From Xestospongia muta (Eukaryota > Porifera > Demospongiae > Haplosclerida > Petrosiidae): DNA of 64,000 nt. The notes under the pieces were generated by a model that was not told the DNA's origin, ran no database searches, and saw nothing but the letters and a program-made list of their open reading frames with translations. The DNA lies in the NCBI GenBank assembly GCA_963693285.1, contig OY848930.1:2170001-2234000 (forward strand), read 5' to 3'. The position numbers and the translations under genes were made by a program. Below, piece by piece: positions 43,071-64,000 of the stretch (within the stretch, counting starts at the first letter, position 1; the number at the start of each line of letters is the position of its first letter).

Positions 43071-46000
43071 TCAAAGCTCCACTTGTCCATTGCTAATGCA
43101 ATCCACTGACAACCCATCAATGGAATTACCCTCAGAATAGAATGCATCACTTGGCACATCACTATCGTACGAGAAAGCATCATCTGACTCATCCTCATAG
43201 TCTGATTGTTCGGATTGATTAAGACGCATTAGTCCCATGTAGAGCTCTTCAAATGTAGGTCGTTCAGCTGGGTCCATTGTCCAACATTCTTTCATTAGCT
43301 TATAAATCTCTGAAGGACAATTGTCGGGACGATTTAGAGTCTTTCCTCGTCGTATCGCTTCGGTAACCTCTTCATTGGATATTCCATAGTATGGCTGAAG
43401 GGCATAAGAAAACACCTCCCACATAACCACTCCAAAAGACCAAACATCACCTTCAATTGAGAACTTGCCATATATCAGTGACTCAGGAGACATCCAACGA
43501 ACTGGTAGAACAGCTTGACCATTGATGCGATAGTAATCTTTGCTATAGAGATTACGACTCATACCAAAATCTCCTATCTTGACAGTAAGATCCGATTTGA
43601 TGAGGCAGTTGCGACAGGCGAGGTCACGATGAACATGGTTGATTGATGAGAGATATTTCATTCCATCTGCAATTTGTGTACATATGTGAAGCAATTGAGT
43701 TTTAGTGAGAGAGGGAGGGTCATTTGAATAACTGGATTCTGTACGAGAACGTGTACCAAATGGGTTTAACAATCGTCTTTGGGCACTTGAAGCTCGTGAG
43801 CGGAGGAAATGAGTGAGATCACCTTCATCCATGTATTCAAATACCATTTGATATGGCATTTCAGACATGCAAACACCATAAATTTTGAGTATATTGGGGT
43901 GATCAAAAGTAAACATAAGTTTGGCTTCATCAATAAAGTTTTGTACTACCTCTGAACTTGCTTCTTCTTTTAGCGTTTTAACAGCTACATCTATTTCCTC
44001 TTCTTCTTCTCCTTCAATGATATTAAATGCTCTACCTTTAAAGACAATACCAAAGTTTCCTTGTCCAAGTTGACTGACATATTTAATTTGCTTGCTCTCC
44101 AACAATTGAAAATTCTCTGGTACTTTAGTATCACTTCCAGATGATCTAGTCGAACTATTGGTTCTGCTATAATCTGGATTGACAACGTACTTTTCCTCTT
44201 TCATAAATGCACCATCGGTTGATAATGAATATTTACGCATAGCTAACTTCTTCTTACGTCGTTTCAAGAACCCAATTAGAAGTACCACACCTAATATACC
44301 AATCACCAAACAACACCCTACTATTACAAGTACAGACACCAAAGCACTCTGTACATTTACACCTTTACCAGTACTGACTACATTATTTCCTGGAGCAGCT
44401 GCATCAAGTTGCAAGTTATTTGATCCATAACTGCATATAGGAATATCACAATAGTCCCATTCAGCGGTACCAGTTGTATAGCACCATGGACGACTTAGAA
44501 GTTGTCCAGGATTACGGCAATAGTTTTTAGCACCAACTAGTTCAGGGTAACGATCAGATTTAGTGATGTGTGAATGTGGAGAATTGGAGTCCCATGATTG
44601 ACAGGTAATATCGTTACGAGTTTGAGAGACATTTCCTCGATAAAGAATACCATTGTTACTGTAGCAAGTGTCTAGAGAAAGTTATTAAAGTTTATAACAA
44701 AGTTTTGCTTAAGTTTTGAAAACGTTTTAATGTAAGTATACGATAATTTACTATAAATTGTGACCACAACAACTAATTCAATTTGAAAAACAAACACTGG
44801 GATACCATAGAAACCAATAAAATAGAAACCTATTCCTCTGTTTATAGTATAGTGTTACAATATATGTTTATAGTTACAGGGAGTAGTTTTGTGTACTATG
44901 GTGACTATAGTAAATGGTACATGCATACTGTTACAGATTTGTTACAATTATGAGCTACCTTTAAGTCTAACCACATAACAGAGACTATTGTCTGTTCTCA
45001 GTCCTCAAATATAATTACTAAATCCTACAAGTGAAGGGAAGCCTAAGCCACAATTAATTAAGTCATGGCAAAACCACAGTCTTTGTTGTCAGTATCACTA
45101 TCTACTGGTGATTCTTTTGTAGTAAACAAAAGTATGTTATCATCATAAAGTACTGACCTGTACTGTTTTGTGGATTCAGTGCTGTTCAAGGAGAAAGAAA
45201 AGAAGGATGAGAGAAGAGAGAAAATAGTTATTATATATTTAAGTATTTATTATAACAATATCATAATATGTAGTGTTTTATTTATAATGTTTTAAAAACT
45301 TCACAATTACTTTTACTGACCTTGATTACTGAGAGCAGGAACATGCATGTATTTAGGACCAACACATGATTGTTTGGAATTGCTTGAACAGGTAGCAGTG
45401 CTCAGAAAGTCACTATTAGTAGACACAAACTTTGTATATTCTCTGTATACATTGGGACAGAACTGATGTAAGGAGTTAAGTAAGTTACAGTGGTCTTCAC
45501 AGAGATCTTTAGCTTGTTCTTCACTACCTTCTACACAGTGTGGAAAAGCACTATGACAGAGAAGAACTTTAAGAATAGCTTCACAGCCTTTAGTGGGTTG
45601 TTGATAAAGGTGGACTTGAACAAAAGTGTTCGATATCTTTCTTTCAATGTCTCTCCAATTATTAATGTTCTTTCCTCTCCTTACAAACACCTTAGCATGA
45701 TTATAGCCTTTAATATCAGCACATATTGTACCATTGTAAGGTTCACACGAGTCTAATGCATAATGAAAGAGAGAGAGAGATCAATGATATACACGTAGAT
45801 AATCAATATGTCAAGAAGAGACAGGCTGACATTGCAAGTATATTCACAGGTGTATATACTTAATCTATCATCAGTTATTTTTAAGAGAACAAACTGACAT
45901 AAGACAGAAACCATAAACAAGATAGATAAAGCCAAAAGAAACCAAGTAACAACCACTACACAGATGTACACACTGACTTCACAAGTTATGGCAACCACTC

Positions 46001-49000
46001 AAATGTCTCTTCTTAAGCTAACCACAAGAGGAACCACCAAAACGTGGTTTCTCATCACAAAGATATACTATATCTAGCTGATCACAGCAACCACCCTAGA
46101 CTTGTCCTATAGCCAAAATAGTCTTTCAATTACAGGTTATATTAATATTCCACCTGACATGTTAACAATTAATGCATCTTTCACTAATCACTACATACCA
46201 CATTTAGGAATATCACAATATTCCCATCGAATCTTTGGATCATTTGTATAACACCATGGTTTATCCCCTAGTCCACCAGGATTCCTACAGGCATAGCCAG
46301 CTCTCTCCAATTCAGATGCATAGATAGTTGGAAGCATTGGATGTTTATGAGGGCTCTGTAATGACCATATTTGGCACAGACTATTGGACTCAGTACGTGC
46401 TTCGTTACCAGTATAACCACGACCATTACCACGTATACAAGACCCAGTGTCAATAATTGGTTCAGTTTGATCTAAATGAAAAAGAAACAGGAGTTAACTA
46501 TATATATTTACCTCCTTGTGTCATTAATGACTATCATTATTGCACTAACTCACTTACCTATCTTTGATGCTTGATAAGAGATAGGGATACACTCAGGTGG
46601 ATCACCACCCTTTCGATGAGAGTGATCACAGTGACTAGTAATCAACTGATATAATTGAGGGTCGTGTTGCTGCATAGCACCAGCTCCACATTCGCTACTA
46701 TTTATAAACTCCATACATGCAGCATTACAGATCATACGAGGTGTTGGCACTACTGATGTCACATCACAATAAGGATAGATAGTATGACAGAGGATGGAGT
46801 ACACTAGATCACGACATTTACCCACTTTGACATAGCTATTAACTTTTGTCATAGCATTTCCAATAACGTCCTCTCTATTGACTTTATTTGAATTGTTGGT
46901 AAAGACAGAGAACTCAGTGTGCAAGTAACGTTTACAGTATGTATTTGAAGTGGTTATTTCAAGACAATACAGACTAAAAAGAAATAATAATAATAATAAT
47001 TATACAAAAATCTATATTTTAAAATGAACATTGTTACTACCACATATATAATTTTAAGGAAATGAAACCATGAAATGCTACTTGACACATGGTTTCCTTA
47101 AAATAAAAACAACTTGAGTTACAATTAAAGCTGACATCATAGAGTATACAAATGTTTTTTTACTCTGCACCTTAATACCTTAAACCATAGAAGCCAACTC
47201 AAGGCTCACCTCAAAGCCAAACTGGTTACAAAAACTGGTTAGGTGGGTCTATTGGGATGCATTGTATTCCTAAAGCTTCAATTGGAGTAATATATACCCA
47301 ACCAACAAGTGTAGACTATTGCATATGTATGAGTTCTTTAGTCAGCACCTATGAAACCTCAAACCACAAGACCACATGGCTGCAAACAATGGTTGGATTA
47401 GTGTGAGAACTAGTTGATTGGCGCTAATTTTATTTAAGTCAGACTTGAATTCTTAAAAGAGCTTCTAACCACAATATAATTTAGTTATGAGCTGTTTTGG
47501 AATAATGATACAATGCAATGAGTACTTACCCAGTTGCACTTGCATTATATGCTAAAGGAGAGAGAGAGACGGAGAGAGAGAAACAGAGAAAAAGTGATGG
47601 TCATAATACAAAGGTTTGAAGATGACATCAACATACCTTTTACAACCACATTCACTTGCCATACATGATGTTGTAGTCTCTTGCCTGAGGGTGGATTAAC
47701 TATCGTGTTACTTCCAATACATACATAGGTTCCTTCATCAGCTACTGTCACTGAACTCAGGTACAGAGTACTACTACCAGGGCTCTTCACTTGTGAAATG
47801 GATTGTGAGTCACTGCTAATAAGCCATTTGACATCAGGGGTAGGAAAACCACTGGCAGTACATGGAATCTCCTTTGACTGTCCAGTATAGAGAGTAATAG
47901 TGTGTTGTTGTTGTTGTTGAGCTTGGTCAATAATAACACGACCTGGAGGAAATCATTATAGAATTAAAACAAAGTTAGATATTGTCAGAGGAATAGACAG
48001 AAGTATGCAGAATACAGTAATTATAAGCTAGTAATTAGTAAATTTATATTCTCACTTTGTTTTCCAAAGTAGTACACATGAGAACCATATGTCTTTCCTG
48101 TTCTGTCACCTAATAGCTCATCCTCTATATTTCCAACTTGAAACTGATAATATGTTGCATTGTTTAAGATTCTTGTGAACTTATAAGTTTGATTTCGTCC
48201 AGGAACAATGTTCCAACGTATTCCAGAAGGATTAACATATTGTTTATCCCCTGGTGTCAAATTTACATCAGAATAACTTAAAACACGAACTTGCCACTTC
48301 CGGGAACCAGTGCAATATTCTATGTTATTGTCCTCCTTCCTAGAAGAGTTCCAAGCTAGTCTCACTCTGACACTGCCATTGGGATAGTAAGTAGGAATAG
48401 CAGTAATATTCACAGGAGAAGGTATGAAACATTTAACATTATCAATTTTATCAGTTTCATCTTTAACTGTATTAGAAGATATAATATACATGAATTAAAA
48501 TGTATTATGTAGAGACAAACTTACCATCTATTCTAAACTCTTTAGAAACTGTGTGACTTAAGTTTCCTCGTTCCTTTATCACACATAAGTATTTTCCTGT
48601 GTGACGCTTATTGATATTATATATCATTATATTACACTCATATTGACTGTTTTTCTTTATTTCTCTGCACTTCTCATTAGCTGGAAGTCCCTGATCTATC
48701 CACCAGTAGGTACTCTCAATCATTTCAGTCCTGTTACCATCATCACTATTTTTATGGTATATATGCACTGTTACTGGACAAGTAGTTGTAAATGTACATG
48801 TGGTAATGAAGTTACTCCCTGAATCTACATCATTAAATAAGTCCTTTGGCACACTGGCAGTCATAGAGCAACCTGATAAACGAGAACCTATGACAAAGCA
48901 AGAAAATAGTCATATACAGAGTGAATGAGAGAGTGCAGGATATATATAATATTTAGAGCGAGAGAGAATACATTATTGCTAGTGCTTGCTTGTTCGCAGC

Positions 49001-49096
49001 TGATCATGAAAATGCAAATTGCGTCTTACCTTCGATGCAATTTGCCAGGTAGAGCACGACTAGACCAGTCGCCAGACAGAAGGGTAGTTTATTCAT
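43071..49096 (-). CDS. RTK2: paralogue of RTK1 in opposite orientation, 1299 aa
   Basis: Exons: 49096-49030, 48872-48525, 48466-48056, 47942-47637, 47551-47530, 46973-46558, 46471-46199, 45752-45321, 45181-45158, 44671-43071; 3900 nt in consistent phase, same layout as RTK1. Signal peptide MNKLPFCLATGLVVLYLANC; Ig-like 1; FN3-like; Ig 2; CRD1; kringle 1; CRD2; kringle 2; TM ~876-902; kinase ~962-1257. Lys998, HRDLACRN (1114), DFG (1134) and YY (1146-1147) are present. The juxtamembrane segment has NPDY (931-934), an NPxY motif that in Trk-type receptors recruits PTB-domain adaptors; RTK1 has NSGY there. CRD2 is nearly identical to that of RTK1, whereas Ig1 is strongly diverged. TGA stop at 43073. 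Confidence 0.9.
47530..47551 (-). other. 22-nt microexon of RTK2
   Basis: CATATAATGCAAGTGCAACT plus GG, flanked by CTCCTTTAG and GTAAGT. It bridges phase 1 to phase 2 between Ig2 and CRD1 (encodes YNASAT) and adds a possible N-glycosylation sequon. Confidence 0.8.
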
Positions 49097-49445
49097 GACT
49101 AGTTCACTGGGCAGTCAGCAAAATTACTGATCCAACACTTACGAAAATAGCATTTAAGTAGAGTAACCCTCCAAAGCCACACCCATTCAAATCGGGCTTA
49201 TTTCTATGGCTTTCGTATATTTGAATAATAATAATTATTAATGATATAGAAACAAGTGCGCAAACTACCAAGGTAATCTACTATTTACTACAATGTATTT
49301 TCTTCATCTCTAGATCAAACTTTTAATAAGGTAGAAACATTAAAAGTCACTTTTCCTTTTAGACAGAGAAGCACTAATATATATATATACACATTTATAC
49401 AAAAAAACTCCATATAATACCAAAGTACAATAGTGCTTAATATTT
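49097..49445. other. Spacer: RTK2 promoter side and cadherin 3' end
   Basis: 349 bp between the RTK2 start codon and the cadherin stop codon, both on the minus strand. It must hold the cadherin 3' UTR and the RTK2 promoter. No motif assigned. Confidence 0.5.

Positions 49446-64000
<14,555 letters not shown>

Overview
The window is animal nuclear DNA. It is AT-rich, and its genes are densely packed, many-exon and split by introns often only 46-80 bp long. The gene content is metazoan: two ROR/MuSK-like receptor tyrosine kinases, a giant cadherin, a Death-fold/ankyrin protein and LYRM4. Transposon remnants and very long (CT)n tracts are frequent. This fits a sponge, most likely a demosponge such as Amphimedon; that is an inference from style and gene families, not a database match. 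All exon models were built by hand from reading frame, GT/AG sites, phase continuity and family resemblance.

Left part (1-11 kb). A small zinc-finger gene (-) and a 4-exon unknown gene (+) sit head to head. Next comes a single-exon secreted, probably GPI-anchored cysteine-rich protein (+). A decayed partial copy (4.86-6.45 kb) of the fusion gene described below follows, interrupted by an hAT transposase fragment. Last is a two-exon Death-like/ankyrin gene (-).

Central part (11.6-28.2 kb). A gene of about 31 exons (-) encodes a Ufd2/UBE4-type E4 core whose usual C-terminal U-box is absent. The frame runs instead into a BIRC6-type ubiquitin-conjugating (UBC) domain with an intact catalytic cysteine, so E4 scaffold and E2 are one polypeptide. 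This is the most unusual protein here. Only 104 bp separate its ATG from that of LYRM4 (ISD11, mitochondrial Fe-S cluster assembly), transcribed in the opposite direction. LYRM4 has three short exons, and its 4.3 kb second intron holds an hAT element that carries a nested second element.

Receptor cluster (28.2-49.1 kb). Two intact paralogous receptor kinases face each other (RTK1 +, RTK2 -) around a degenerate third copy (+). Both intact genes have 10 exons with matching phases and encode signal peptide, Ig, FN3-like, Ig, Frizzled-CRD, kringle, CRD, kringle, TM and tyrosine kinase. The CRD-kringle pair of ROR receptors is thus present twice. Similarity is patchy: the N-terminal Ig and FN3 exons have diverged, while CRD2, the kinase and even intron 8 are nearly identical, which suggests gene conversion.

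Right part (49.4-64 kb). The 3' 45 exons of a giant cadherin (-) give 2449 residues in continuous phase, with about 19 cadherin repeats, one TM helix and a short acidic tail carrying an NPxY motif. Its 5' end lies beyond the window.

A feature running through the window is that 11 of 13 (CT)n/(GA)n tracts are pyrimidine on the sense strand of the host gene and sit at, or a few bases before, a 3' splice site.
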